Assembly: GCF_048060095.1 (NCBI RefSeq)
Contig: NZ_JBLUOA010000002.1
Span: 372,001-436,000, forward strand
Direction: 5' to 3'
From: JBLUOA01 sp048060095
GTDB taxonomy: Bacteria; Pseudomonadota; Alphaproteobacteria; Rhodobacterales; Rhodobacteraceae
DNA: 64,000 nucleotides
Each line of letters starts with the position of its first letter. Positions within the stretch are counted from its first letter, which is position 1. This document shows, in pieces, positions 8,731 to 17,160 of the stretch. The translations under genes and the position numbers were made by a program. Under the pieces are notes generated by a model, which searched no databases, was not told the DNA's origin, and saw only the letters and a list, made by a program, of their open reading frames with translations.

Positions 8731-8815
8731 TCAGGCTCTCCCTTTTCTTTTCAACCCGGATCGGTCATGTCAAAGTGGCCGATAGTAACGCGGGGCACAA
8801 GAACCCGGATGCCGC

Positions 8816-9355
8816 ATGATGGCAAAAAAGTTGAGCAGATACAGGATCGGGCACGTCAGCATGGGTCGTCTATTCTTGATCGCATCCCTCATCTGGATGG
8901 GTGTCGCGGGGGCTGCCCTTGCGCAAGAACGCGGATCTGAAACCAACCTGCCGATTCCACGTTTCGTTTCCATGAAGGCGAAAGAGGGCAACGTGCGCCG
9001 TGGCCCGTCGCTGACTCATCGGATTGACTGGGTCTTTCGCCACCAGAATATGCCGCTTCAGATTACCGCAGAATACGGGCATTGGCGGCGGGTCGCAGAC
9101 CGGGACGGGGCCGGAGGCTGGGTGCATTATTCGCTGCTGTCCGGCGTGAGGACCGTGATCGTAGAGGAAGACTTCCTCGCTCTGCGCAGCTCTCCCGATG
9201 ACAGCGCGCTGGAAAACGCTCGGCTTGAACTTGGCGTGATCGCCCGACTTGGGGAATGCCAACCGGAGTGGTGCCGGATCAGCGCCGACGGGTATCGCGG
9301 CTGGGTTCGTAAATCAGCGATCTGGGGTGTCGGAGAAGACGAAATCCGCGACTAG
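8816..9355 (+). CDS. secreted protein with two bacterial SH3-like domains
   Basis: A 179-residue exported protein. A hydrophobic signal segment LFLIASLIWMGVAGAALAQ spans about residues 18-36 with likely cleavage after ALAQ. The rest consists of two SH3-like repeats, with a core GNVRRGPSLTHRIDWVF near 59-75 and a second core LALRSSPDDSA near 121-131, each ending in a GGWVH or RGWVR turn. Such COG3807-type proteins usually lie in the periplasm and are thought to bind cell wall. An inner ATG at 8861 would give a more normal signal peptide. Its stop codon overlaps the stop of the convergent peptidase gene: the four bases CTAG at 9352-9355 serve both. Confidence 0.82.
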   Translation: MMAKKLSRYRIGHVSMGRLFLIASLIWMGVAGAALAQERGSETNLPIPRFVSMKAKEGNVRRGPSLTHRIDWVFRHQNMPLQITAEYGHWRRVADRDGAGGWVHYSLLSGVRTVIVEEDFLALRSSPDDSALENARLELGVIARLGECQPEWCRISADGYRGWVRKSAIWGVGEDEIRD

Positions 9356-11379
9356 GCGACCTTGTCGAGCCCCCTACCCTTCAACAACGCATCCACCCCC
9401 GGCATCCGCCCCCGGAACGCTTTGTAAAGCACGTCCGGTTCGTCTGAGCCGCCAGCGGACAAGATATGCTCTTCCAGCTTACGGGCCAGCGATCGGTCAA
9501 ACGCGCTGCCAGCCTCTTCGAACGCCGCGAAGGCGTCGGCATCCATCACCTCGGACCACATATAGCTGTAATAGGCGCTGGAATAACCGTCCCCGGCAAA
9601 GACATGCGCGAATTGCGGGGTGCGGTGGCGCATCTCGATGGCTTGGGGCATGCCGATCTCTGCCAAAACTTCCGCCTGCCGCGCCATCGGATCAGGGGGC
9701 GCTGCGCCGGCGTGGAAATCGAGGTCCACAAGGGCCGAGGCGACATATTCGACGGTCTGGAACCCCATGTCATAAGTCTGTGCCGCCAGCAGCCGGTCCA
9801 GCAGCGCTTTCGGCATCGGTTCACCGGTTTCGGCATGGGTCGCGTATTCGGCAAGGACTTCAGGAACCTCCAACCAGTGTTCGTAAAGCTGGCTTGGCAG
9901 TTCAACGAAGTCGCGCGCGACGGAGGTGCCGGAGATCGCCTCATACGTCACGTCCGATAGCATCTGGTGCAGCGCGTGGCCGAATTCGTGAAACAGTGTC
10001 CGCGCGTCGTCATAAGACAACAGCGCCGGCGATCCCGCCGCCGGTTTGGCGAAATTGCACACGTTGATGACGATGGGTTGCGTGTCACCGTCCAGCTTTT
10101 TCTGCTGCCGCATCGCCGAGCACCACGCGCCTGAGCGTTTGGAACTGCGGGCGAAGTAATCCCCGATGAAAAGCGCCACGTGTTCGCCATTGCGCGTGAC
10201 CTCCCACACCCGCGCGTCGGGGTGGTAGAGCGGCAGATCGAGCGCTTTGAAGCTAAGACCGAACAGGCGGTGTGCGCAGTCGAACGCCGCCTCGACCATC
10301 CGATCAAGCTGAAGGTAGGGTTTCAGTTCCGCCTCATCCAAATCATGCTCTTCCTTGCGGCGCTGTTCTGAATAATAGCGCCAATCCCAAGGCTCCAGCG
10401 GGCCGTTCTGGCCGTCGGCCTTCATTCGTTCTTCGAGCTTTTCTGCATCTGCCTCGGCCTGTGCACGCGCTGGTTTCCAGACGGCCATCAACAGATCACG
10501 GACCGCCTCGGGTGTCTTCGCCATCTCGGTTTCCAGCTTGTAATCGGCAAAACTGTCATAGCCGAGCAGCCCAGCCCGTTCTTCGCGCAGTTTCAGCGTT
10601 TCGGAGGCAATCCCCCGGTTGTCGGTTTCGCCGCCATTCGCTCCGCGCGCGGCCCATGCGCGATATGCTTTCTCGCGCAGCTCCCGCCGCTTGGAGAATT
10701 GCAAGAACGGCACGATCAGGGATCGGGACAACGTGATGACGTGGCCCTCGATCCCCTTTTCGTCGGCTGCGGATTTTGCGGCAGCGATCAGGAAATCCGG
10801 CAGACCATCCAAGTCGCCCTCGCCCAATTCCATATGCCATTCGCGTTCATCCGCCAGCAGGTTCTGGGTGAATTCCGTACCAAGCACGGCAAGTCGGTTC
10901 TTGACCTCTTTCAGCCGATCCCGGTCGTCGCCCGTCAACTGCGCCCCAGACCGCACGAAGTTCCGACGATAAAGCATCAACAACCGCGCCTGTTCATCCG
11001 TCAGATCAAGCGCATCGCGCCCGTCCCAAAGTGTTTCTATCCGCTGAAACAGCGACGGATTCATAGTGAGCTCTGATCCATACGCCGCAAGTTTTGGCGC
11101 AAAATCCCGCTGCAACGCCTCGCGCGTCGGATTGCTGTCCGATCCGGCGAGCGTGTAGAACACCGACAGCACCCGGCCCAGCGCTTCATCGGCCAGTTCC
11201 AGCGCTTCGATCGTGTTGGTGAAGGTCGGGGCGTCGGGGTTGTCGGCAATCGCCGCAATGTTCGCCCGCGCCTCTTTCATCGCGGCCTCGAACGCAGGGG
11301 CGAAATCGTCGTCGCTGATCGTATCGAACGGGGCGATTTCAAACGGTGTGGTCCAGCGGTCGAGCAGCGGATTGGTCAT
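9352..11379 (-). CDS. M3 family metallopeptidase (oligopeptidase A / dipeptidyl carboxypeptidase type)
   Basis: A zinc peptidase that trims short peptides in the cytoplasm. The zinc site HEFGH is at residues 464-468 and the third ligand, Glu493 in DFVELPSQ, follows 25 residues later, as in the M3 family. At 675 residues without a signal peptide it fits E. coli Dcp and PrlC; the family name alone does not separate dipeptide release from internal cleavage. The start is the ATG at 11379, since AGGAG lies 6 bases upstream; an earlier ATG at 11400 has no such site. It follows the ABC permease gene on the same strand by 53 bases. Confidence 0.92.
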   Translation of the reverse strand: MTNPLLDRWTTPFEIAPFDTISDDDFAPAFEAAMKEARANIAAIADNPDAPTFTNTIEALELADEALGRVLSVFYTLAGSDSNPTREALQRDFAPKLAAYGSELTMNPSLFQRIETLWDGRDALDLTDEQARLLMLYRRNFVRSGAQLTGDDRDRLKEVKNRLAVLGTEFTQNLLADEREWHMELGEGDLDGLPDFLIAAAKSAADEKGIEGHVITLSRSLIVPFLQFSKRRELREKAYRAWAARGANGGETDNRGIASETLKLREERAGLLGYDSFADYKLETEMAKTPEAVRDLLMAVWKPARAQAEADAEKLEERMKADGQNGPLEPWDWRYYSEQRRKEEHDLDEAELKPYLQLDRMVEAAFDCAHRLFGLSFKALDLPLYHPDARVWEVTRNGEHVALFIGDYFARSSKRSGAWCSAMRQQKKLDGDTQPIVINVCNFAKPAAGSPALLSYDDARTLFHEFGHALHQMLSDVTYEAISGTSVARDFVELPSQLYEHWLEVPEVLAEYATHAETGEPMPKALLDRLLAAQTYDMGFQTVEYVASALVDLDFHAGAAPPDPMARQAEVLAEIGMPQAIEMRHRTPQFAHVFAGDGYSSAYYSYMWSEVMDADAFAAFEEAGSAFDRSLARKLEEHILSAGGSDEPDVLYKAFRGRMPGVDALLKGRGLDKVA

Positions 11380-11432
11380 GGCGATCTCCTTTCCCTGCAA
11401 GCTATGTGCGGGGAAGGGGATGGTCCAGTGCG

Positions 11433-12233
11433 TCAGGGATATTTCTTCCTCATCCGCTCTTCCAGCTTGCGCAGGCCCAGCGACAGAGTGACGGTCAGCG
11501 TCAGGTAAAGCAGCGCGACCATGTTGTAGGTTTCGAAATACCGGAAATTCCCGGCAGCAGTGACCTTGCCAAGCTGCGTGATGTCGAGCACGCCGAGCAC
11601 CGACACGAGTGAGCTGTCCTTTATCATCGCGATGAAGTCATTGCCCAGCGGCGGCATGATCGTGCGGATGGCCTGGGGAAAGACGATGTGGCGAAACCGC
11701 TGCCAGCCGTTCAGGCCAAGCGCCTCTGCCGCTTCGATCTGCCCGGTTTCGACGGATAGCAGGCCGGCACGAAACACCTCTGCGATGAAAGCGGAATAAC
11801 CGATTGTCAGGGCAATGATCGCGCGCCACAGGAAGGTGAAATCACGGGTCCGGACCGGGTCAAGGCCCAACCCGTCCGCGATCCAGTTCCAGCCATGCAC
11901 CATCGCCGGCGCCACGACGAAGGACACATAAAGCAGGATCACGAGGATCGGCAGGCCGCGGATGACCTCGATGTAAAACCGCGCGAACTGGCGAAACACG
12001 ATGAACCGCGACAGGCTGGCCACGGCAAGCAGCAGGCCGATCAGCGACGCCATCGCAAAACCGACCAGCGTGACGAAAATCGTGATCTTCACGCCTTTCG
12101 CCAGCTTTTCCAGCACCTGCGTGTAAAGCGGATTGGCTGCCACCGCGATGCCCGCAAGAACACCCAGCGCGACAATCGCGACCAGCCAATACGGAAAGTC
12201 CGGCTTCTGCTTGGAGGATCGGTTCGGAATCAT
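11433..12233 (-). CDS. amino-acid ABC transporter permease
   Basis: Membrane subunit of a polar amino-acid importer (HisMQ/GlnP class). Hydrophobic segments at about 16-34, 46-70, 88-108, 140-162 and 235-252 span the inner membrane. The cytoplasmic EAA loop that contacts the ATPase reads GQIEAAEALGLNGWQRFRHI near 185-204. It follows the binding-protein gene by 39 bases. No ATP-binding subunit lies on either side, although this family normally has one, so the system must borrow an ATPase from elsewhere. The substrate is unknown. Confidence 0.92.
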   Translation of the reverse strand: MIPNRSSKQKPDFPYWLVAIVALGVLAGIAVAANPLYTQVLEKLAKGVKITIFVTLVGFAMASLIGLLLAVASLSRFIVFRQFARFYIEVIRGLPILVILLYVSFVVAPAMVHGWNWIADGLGLDPVRTRDFTFLWRAIIALTIGYSAFIAEVFRAGLLSVETGQIEAAEALGLNGWQRFRHIVFPQAIRTIMPPLGNDFIAMIKDSSLVSVLGVLDITQLGKVTAAGNFRYFETYNMVALLYLTLTVTLSLGLRKLEERMRKKYP

Positions 12234-12272
12234 CGCAGGCCGCGCCCCGACCGGGCCGGGGCGCGTTTCACA

Positions 12273-13067
12273 TCAGCCGCCAAGTTTATATTCAAGGAAC
12301 CACTTGGTGTTCAGCGCATCAAGCGTTCCGTCGGCGCGCATATCCTCGATCGCGGCGTTGATCGGTTCGACCAGGTCTGAGCCTTGCGGGAAGATGAACC
12401 CGAAATCCTCGGTGCCCAGCTTTTCGCCGACGATCTTCAGCCCTCCGTCAGAGGACGCGACATAACCGTTGCCCGCCGTTCCGTCCGTCAGCACGAGGTC
12501 GACATCGCCGGTTTTCAACGCCTGAACACCAGCGCCGAAGGTTTCGAACAGCTTGATCCTTGGGTTCGCTTCGTCCCCATCCAGCACTTCGTAGACACCA
12601 ACATAAAACGGCGTCGTGCCCGGTTGCGCCGCCATCAGCAGATCTTCATCCGCTGCAAAACCCGCAGCATCGGCAAAGCGGTCTTCGTCACCGCGCACCA
12701 GCATCACCATCTCGGACCGCATATAGGGGGCCGAGAAATCGACGACCTCGGCCCGGTCATCGCGGATCGTGATGCCGGTCATGCCAAGGTCAAACTGACC
12801 CTCAGCCACCGCCGGGATCATCGCGTCCCAACTGATGTTTTCGTAAGTCACGTTGATGTTCAGCCGCTCCGCGATTTCGGCCATCGCGTCATATTCCCAA
12901 CCGATTGCGTCGTTCGTATCGGGGTCGATGAATTGCAGCGGGGGATAGGCGTTTTCGGTAACAACGGTCACTTCGCGGCCATCAAGGTCGGGCATATGGC
13001 CGTCGGCCTGCGCCAGCGTGGCGGTAAGGGCGGTCGCAAGGCCCGCAAACAGCAGTTTGAGTTTCAT
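12273..13067 (-). CDS. amino-acid ABC transporter substrate-binding protein
   Basis: A 264-residue periplasmic binding protein (SBP family 3). MKLKLLFAGLATALTATLAQA is the signal peptide. The mature protein opens with the family pattern VTVVTENAYPPLQFID and contains DLGMTGITIRDDRAEVVDFSAPY, the ligand-pocket stretch of the polar amino-acid class. I chose the ATG at 13067, with GGGAGA just before it and the signal peptide directly after; the open frame extends upstream to 13142 into moeB's end without meaning. Partner of the permease downstream. Acidic and polar amino acids are likely substrates, but this is not settled. Confidence 0.92.
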   Translation of the reverse strand: MKLKLLFAGLATALTATLAQADGHMPDLDGREVTVVTENAYPPLQFIDPDTNDAIGWEYDAMAEIAERLNINVTYENISWDAMIPAVAEGQFDLGMTGITIRDDRAEVVDFSAPYMRSEMVMLVRGDEDRFADAAGFAADEDLLMAAQPGTTPFYVGVYEVLDGDEANPRIKLFETFGAGVQALKTGDVDLVLTDGTAGNGYVASSDGGLKIVGEKLGTEDFGFIFPQGSDLVEPINAAIEDMRADGTLDALNTKWFLEYKLGG

Positions 13068-13101
13068 GGCAGTCTCCCTGTCAAATAAGACGACCCTGTC
13101 A

Positions 13102-14160
13102 CTATGGCGCGTCAGGGGCGCGTTGCAAGCGGCGCGTTGCACAGACCGGGCAATCGGCGCGGGGTTTCACGGTGATCCGGCGCGTATCGGCGTAAAGCGC
13201 GTCATAGATCAGCATGGCACCCTTCAACGGCTCTCCGGCCCCTGCGATCAGTTTTATTGCCTCAACCGCCATCAGCGACCCCATAACGCCGGGAAGCGGG
13301 CCGAGCACTCCGGCCTCTGCACAGGATGGCGCGAGGCCCGCGGCGGGGGCTTCCGGGAACACGCATTGATAGCAGGGCGCGCCGCTGGCCGGGTCGAACA
13401 CGCTGATCTGCCCCTCATACTGCGCCATCGCGGCGGAAATCAGCGGCGTGTCCGTTTCCACCGCCGCCCGGTTCACTAGGTAGCGCGTGTCGAAATTATC
13501 GCTGCCATCAAGGATCAGATCGTAGTCGGCAAACAACTCCGCCGCGATGTCTTCTGTCAGCCGCCGATTGTAGGGCCGCATCGCGACAAAGGGGTTGAGG
13601 TCAGCGATCCGACCGGACGCGGAAAACGCCTTGGAACTGCCAACGTCCAAATCGTCATGAATAATTTGCCGTTGCAGGTTTGATGCGTCGACAACGTCGT
13701 CATCAATAATGCCAAGCGTTCCGACCCCCGCCGCCGCCAGGTACATAAGCGCGGGAGAGCCGAGGCCACCGGCCCCCACAACCAGCACCTTCGCCGCTTT
13801 CAGCTTTTTCTGCCCCGGCCCGCCGATTTCGCGCAGCACGATGTGGCGGGCGTAGCGTTCAAGCTCAACCTCGGAAAACGTCCCGGTTGCCGCAGGCTTG
13901 GTGTCTGGTTTCTTCGCCTTCAACCGCGCCAAGACACGGGTGTAGCCATAGACAAGCACGCCCGCCCCGCCCAGCACCAGCCACCCGCCGAACGTGCCGC
14001 CCAGCGTCAGGATCAGCGGATTGTCGGCAGGCAACACCAGATGGGCAAGCAGCACTGCAACATAAAGTGCGCCAATCATCGCAAACCGCGCCCTGTAAGG
14101 TGCCCGCATCAACGATCCGATCCCCCAAAGCGCCGCCGCCATGACCAGAAACAGAAACAT
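13102..14160 (-). CDS. moeB: MoeB/ThiF-family sulfur-carrier adenylyltransferase with N-terminal membrane segments
   Basis: Activates the C-terminus of a small sulfur carrier (MoaD or ThiS type) by adenylation. The nucleotide motif GAGGLGSP is at residues 129-136, DDDVVDASNLQRQ at 153-165, and two zinc CxxC pairs are CYQC (263-266) and CPVC (337-340). E. coli MoeB is about 250 residues; this one has an extra 90 at the front with two or three hydrophobic stretches (about 1-18, 27-43, 50-72), so the enzyme is probably tied to the inner membrane. The ATG overlaps the dut stop by one base (TGATG), so it is the last gene of coaBC-dut-moeB. Confidence 0.88.
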   Translation of the reverse strand: MFLFLVMAAALWGIGSLMRAPYRARFAMIGALYVAVLLAHLVLPADNPLILTLGGTFGGWLVLGGAGVLVYGYTRVLARLKAKKPDTKPAATGTFSEVELERYARHIVLREIGGPGQKKLKAAKVLVVGAGGLGSPALMYLAAAGVGTLGIIDDDVVDASNLQRQIIHDDLDVGSSKAFSASGRIADLNPFVAMRPYNRRLTEDIAAELFADYDLILDGSDNFDTRYLVNRAAVETDTPLISAAMAQYEGQISVFDPASGAPCYQCVFPEAPAAGLAPSCAEAGVLGPLPGVMGSLMAVEAIKLIAGAGEPLKGAMLIYDALYADTRRITVKPRADCPVCATRRLQRAPDAP

Positions 14161-14627
14161 CAGCCGCGCCCGGTGGACCCGAAACCACCCGCACCGCGTT
14201 CGGTCGCGGATAGCAGCTCAGCCTCTTCAAACTCAGCTATTACTACCGGGGCCACGACCATCTGCGCGATCCGGTCGCCGTGGGCGATGTGAAACGGTTC
14301 TGCCCCGCCATTCTGGAGGATGACGCCGAGCGGGCCGCGATAGTCGCTGTCGATGGTGCCGGGACTGTTGGGCAACGTGATCCCATGCTTCAGCGCGAGG
14401 CCGGAGCGTGGGCGGATCTGCACCTCAAACCCCGGTGGGATTTCAACAATCAACCCGGTCGGGACCAGCGCCCGCGCGCCAGGCAGCAATGCCAACCCGT
14501 CGCGTCGGTCGCTTTCTGCCAAATTTGCCCGCAGATCGGCCCCCGCCGCGCCGCTGGTTGCGTATCGTGGGAGGCCGAGCGCCCTATCCGCCCCGTCGAT
14601 CCAGCGGCATCTGATATTTGGTCGCAT
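14160..14627 (-). CDS. dut: dUTP diphosphatase
   Basis: Hydrolyses dUTP to dUMP, keeping uracil out of DNA and feeding thymidylate synthesis; a cytoplasmic trimer. The five family motifs are seen: ATSGAAGADL, PRSGLALKHGI, NSPGTIDSDYRG (which holds the catalytic Asp), GDRIAQMVV, and the C-terminal arm ERGAGGFGSTGRG. The ATG at 14627 gives 155 residues, the normal length; a longer open frame to 14738 would run into coaBC and has no family homology. It lies 41 bases after the coaBC stop and overlaps moeB. The coaBC-dut pairing is common in bacteria. Confidence 0.96.
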   Translation of the reverse strand: MRPNIRCRWIDGADRALGLPRYATSGAAGADLRANLAESDRRDGLALLPGARALVPTGLIVEIPPGFEVQIRPRSGLALKHGITLPNSPGTIDSDYRGPLGVILQNGGAEPFHIAHGDRIAQMVVAPVVIAEFEEAELLSATERGAGGFGSTGRG

Positions 14628-14668
14628 CTGTGTCTGGTCCAAATCTGCGCCGAAAAGGCGGTGTTTCG

Positions 14669-15862
14669 TCAGCCGAGAGTCTCTGCAATCCGCGCGGCGA
14701 GCCGACCCGCGACCTGATCCTTGGTCATGCGCGGCCAATCCTCGGCCCCGTCTGCGGTGATGATCGTGACGTCGTTGTCAGACCCGCCCATAATCCCGGT
14801 TTCCGGGCGCACATCGTTTGCCACGATCCAATCGCACCTCTTGCGTTTCCGCTTGGCGGTTGCGTTCGCGATGACATCATCCGTTTCAGCCGCAAACCCC
14901 ACGACGAGCGTTGGACGCCCTTTCTTGAGGCCCGCGACAGTGGCAAGGATGTCCGGGTTCTCTGCAAATTCCAGCACGGGCAGGCCCTTGCCGTCTTTCT
15001 TGATCTTCGACCCACTTTCCTTCGCCATCCGCCAGTCCGCAACCGCAGCCGCGCAAACGACCGCATCGGCGGGCAGCGCCGTATTGACCGCTGTCAGCAT
15101 CTCTTCCGCCGTTTGAATGCGCACGACGCGTACCCCAAGCGGCGGGTCACGATCTGCGGGGCCGGTGATAAAGGTCACCTCCGCCCCAAGCGCGGCGAGC
15201 GCCCCGGCGATTGCTGTGCCTTGTGCGCCGGATGATCGGTTGGCGATATAGCGCACCGGGTCAATTGGTTCGTGCGTCGGGCCAGACGTCACGACCACAT
15301 GCTTGCCCTTCAACGGCCCGTTGGCCAGCGCATCCTCAACCGCCGCGACGATGTCGGGCACCTCGGCCATCCGGCCCGGCCCATATTCGCCGCAGGCCAT
15401 GTCGCCCTCCGTCGGGCCGACGGTCAGGATGCCGTCATCCTCAAGCACTTGCCGATTGCGGCGGGTCGCGGGGTGTTGCCACATCCGGACATTCATCGAC
15501 GGCGCGATCAGAACGCGCTTGTCCGTCGCCATCAAAACGGTGGAGGCAAGGTCATTCGCCAGCCCCGCGGCCATCTTTGCCATAAGATCAGCGGTGGCCG
15601 GAGCAACCACGATTAGATCGGCAGAGCGACTAAGTTCGATATGCCCCATCTCGGCCTCGTCGGTGAGGTCGAATAGGTCGCGGTAAACCTTCTGCGCGGC
15701 AAGGGCAGATGCGGACAGCGGGGTCACGAATTCCTCCGCCGCACGGGTTAGGACGGGGGTCACAGACGCGCCCCTTTCGCGAAGCCTGCGGATCAGGTCA
15801 AGCGACTTGAAGGCGGCGATCCCGCCACCGACGATTAGAAGAATGCGTTTGCCTGCCAGCAT
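14669..15862 (-). CDS. coaBC: bifunctional phosphopantothenoylcysteine decarboxylase / phosphopantothenate-cysteine ligase
   Basis: Carries out two successive steps from 4'-phosphopantothenate to 4'-phosphopantetheine in CoA synthesis. The N-terminal CoaC flavoprotein half (about 1-185) has GGGIAAFKSLDLIRRL at the front and the APSMNVRMW clamp motif. The C-terminal CoaB half has VTSGPTHEPIDPVRYI, the nucleotide turn SSGAQGTAIA and AAVADWR with the usual Asp. Length (397) is typical. First gene of coaBC-dut-moeB, divergent from cobU. It acts on the product of the panC-panB route after pantothenate kinase, which is not in this window. Confidence 0.96.
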   Translation of the reverse strand: MLAGKRILLIVGGGIAAFKSLDLIRRLRERGASVTPVLTRAAEEFVTPLSASALAAQKVYRDLFDLTDEAEMGHIELSRSADLIVVAPATADLMAKMAAGLANDLASTVLMATDKRVLIAPSMNVRMWQHPATRRNRQVLEDDGILTVGPTEGDMACGEYGPGRMAEVPDIVAAVEDALANGPLKGKHVVVTSGPTHEPIDPVRYIANRSSGAQGTAIAGALAALGAEVTFITGPADRDPPLGVRVVRIQTAEEMLTAVNTALPADAVVCAAAVADWRMAKESGSKIKKDGKGLPVLEFAENPDILATVAGLKKGRPTLVVGFAAETDDVIANATAKRKRKRCDWIVANDVRPETGIMGGSDNDVTIITADGAEDWPRMTKDQVAGRLAARIAETLG

Positions 15863-16005
15863 TTTCGGGCCTTTCGCTCACTCCTTCACAGGTTTAGGGG
15901 GCGTCGCGCCGACTGACAAGCGGCGGATTGATGCGAATACCCCTACCCGGAGGCGATCCCGCTTGGTAGGGCTGGACCAACAGCGCAATATCGAAGGTGC
16001 CAACC

Positions 16006-16539
16006 ATGCTGCCTGCCCTCACGCTTATCGTCGGTGCTGCCGCCTCGGGTAAATCAAGCTTTGCGGAGCGTTTGGTGAAACACGCCGGACGCCCCAGCGT
16101 CTATATTGCGACGGCGCAAACGCTGGATGACGAAATGCGCGACAAAGTCCGCAAACACCGCGAACAACGCGGCCCCGACTGGCGCACGGTTGAAGAACCG
16201 CTTGACGTGACAAGCGCCCTGATGGGCGTCAAGGCGGGCGAAGTCGTACTGTTTGACTGCGCAACACTTTGGCTGACGAACCACATGTTAGCCGATCACG
16301 ATCTGGTCGCGGAAGAGGCGCATCTTCTCGCCACCCTCACCACCTGCGCCGCCCCCGTCGTTGTCGTCGCGAATGAGGTCGGCGCCGGGATCGTGCCGGA
16401 AAATGCGCTCGCCCGACGGTTCCGAGAGGCGCAGGGAAGGTTCAACCAGAAAATCGCCAGCGCGTCCGATCTGGTCGTCACAACCATCGCCGGACTGCCT
16501 TTGGTCCTGAAAGGCACCCTGCCGGACGGTTTCAAATGA
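16006..16539 (+). CDS. cobU: adenosylcobinamide kinase / adenosylcobinamide-phosphate guanylyltransferase
   Basis: Phosphorylates adenosylcobinamide and then transfers GMP to it, preparing the lower-ligand attachment of vitamin B12; called cobP in the aerobic pathway. The P-loop GAAASGKSSFAE lies at the N-terminus, VYIATAQTLDDEMRDKVRKH is the typical CobU stretch, and DCATLWLTN plus NEVGAGIVPEN complete it. I prefer the ATG at 16006, with AAGG 8 bases upstream; a GTG at 15997 would add three residues. It overlaps the next gene by four bases (ATGA). The B12 cofactor is needed by Ecm in this window. Confidence 0.94.
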   Translation: MLPALTLIVGAAASGKSSFAERLVKHAGRPSVYIATAQTLDDEMRDKVRKHREQRGPDWRTVEEPLDVTSALMGVKAGEVVLFDCATLWLTNHMLADHDLVAEEAHLLATLTTCAAPVVVVANEVGAGIVPENALARRFREAQGRFNQKIASASDLVVTTIAGLPLVLKGTLPDGFK

Positions 16540-17102
16540 CAACCTGGTGGTGGGTGCGGCACGGCCCGACGCACCGCAAGGACATGATCGGCTGGACAGA
16601 TGCGCCCGCTGACCTGTCGGACACCGGGGCACTGTCCCGCCTGCGATCTTTCTTGCCCGACGCACCTGTCGTCTCATCCGACCTTATCCGCGCCGTCGAA
16701 ACCGCGAATGCAATCCAGTGCGACCGCCCGCGCCTGCCTCATAGTCCAGCGCTTCGGGAACTACACTTCGGCGCGTGGGAGGAGCGGCGATTTCAGGAGT
16801 TTGAAGGGGCTGAAATCCAACAGCTCCGCGCGTTTTGGGATCAGCCGGGGGCGCAAAAGGCCCCCGATGGCGAAAGCTGGGATGACATCGTGGCCCGCGT
16901 CAGCGGCTTCGTCGATACATATGTCGGATCGTCGCATGTCATCGCGGTGGCGCATATGGGCGCGATCCTGACCCAAGTTCAGCGGGCGCTTGGCATCAGC
17001 GCTTACGACGCTTTCGCGCATAAGATCGACCCGCTTGGTGTCACGGTTCTGTCCCGCCGCGACGATGATTGGGACGTTCGGCACATCAATCACTTTCCGT
17101 GA
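16536..17102 (+). CDS. cobC: histidine phosphatase family protein, probable alpha-ribazole phosphatase
   Basis: A 188-residue phosphoglycerate-mutase-like phosphatase. The catalytic RHG motif is WWVRHGPTHRKD at residues 5-16, and the second histidine region is VIAVAHMGAIL near 139-149. The family covers many substrates. CobC, which removes the phosphate from alpha-ribazole phosphate in B12 synthesis, is the likely role because the start codon overlaps the cobU stop (ATGA), so both are made from one message. No other cobalamin gene is adjacent, so the assignment rests on this one neighbour. Confidence 0.72.
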   Translation: MTTWWWVRHGPTHRKDMIGWTDAPADLSDTGALSRLRSFLPDAPVVSSDLIRAVETANAIQCDRPRLPHSPALRELHFGAWEERRFQEFEGAEIQQLRAFWDQPGAQKAPDGESWDDIVARVSGFVDTYVGSSHVIAVAHMGAILTQVQRALGISAYDAFAHKIDPLGVTVLSRRDDDWDVRHINHFP

Positions 17103-17160
17103 TCGAAACCCCCACCAGAAATTGTTATCGCCACGGCGAAACCTCCGGTAGCGTCGCGCC

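Noticed and set aside
15863..16005. Cobalamin riboswitch before cobU
   Set aside because: The gap is about 140 bases, shorter than a typical cobalamin riboswitch, and I do not see the conserved B12-box core.
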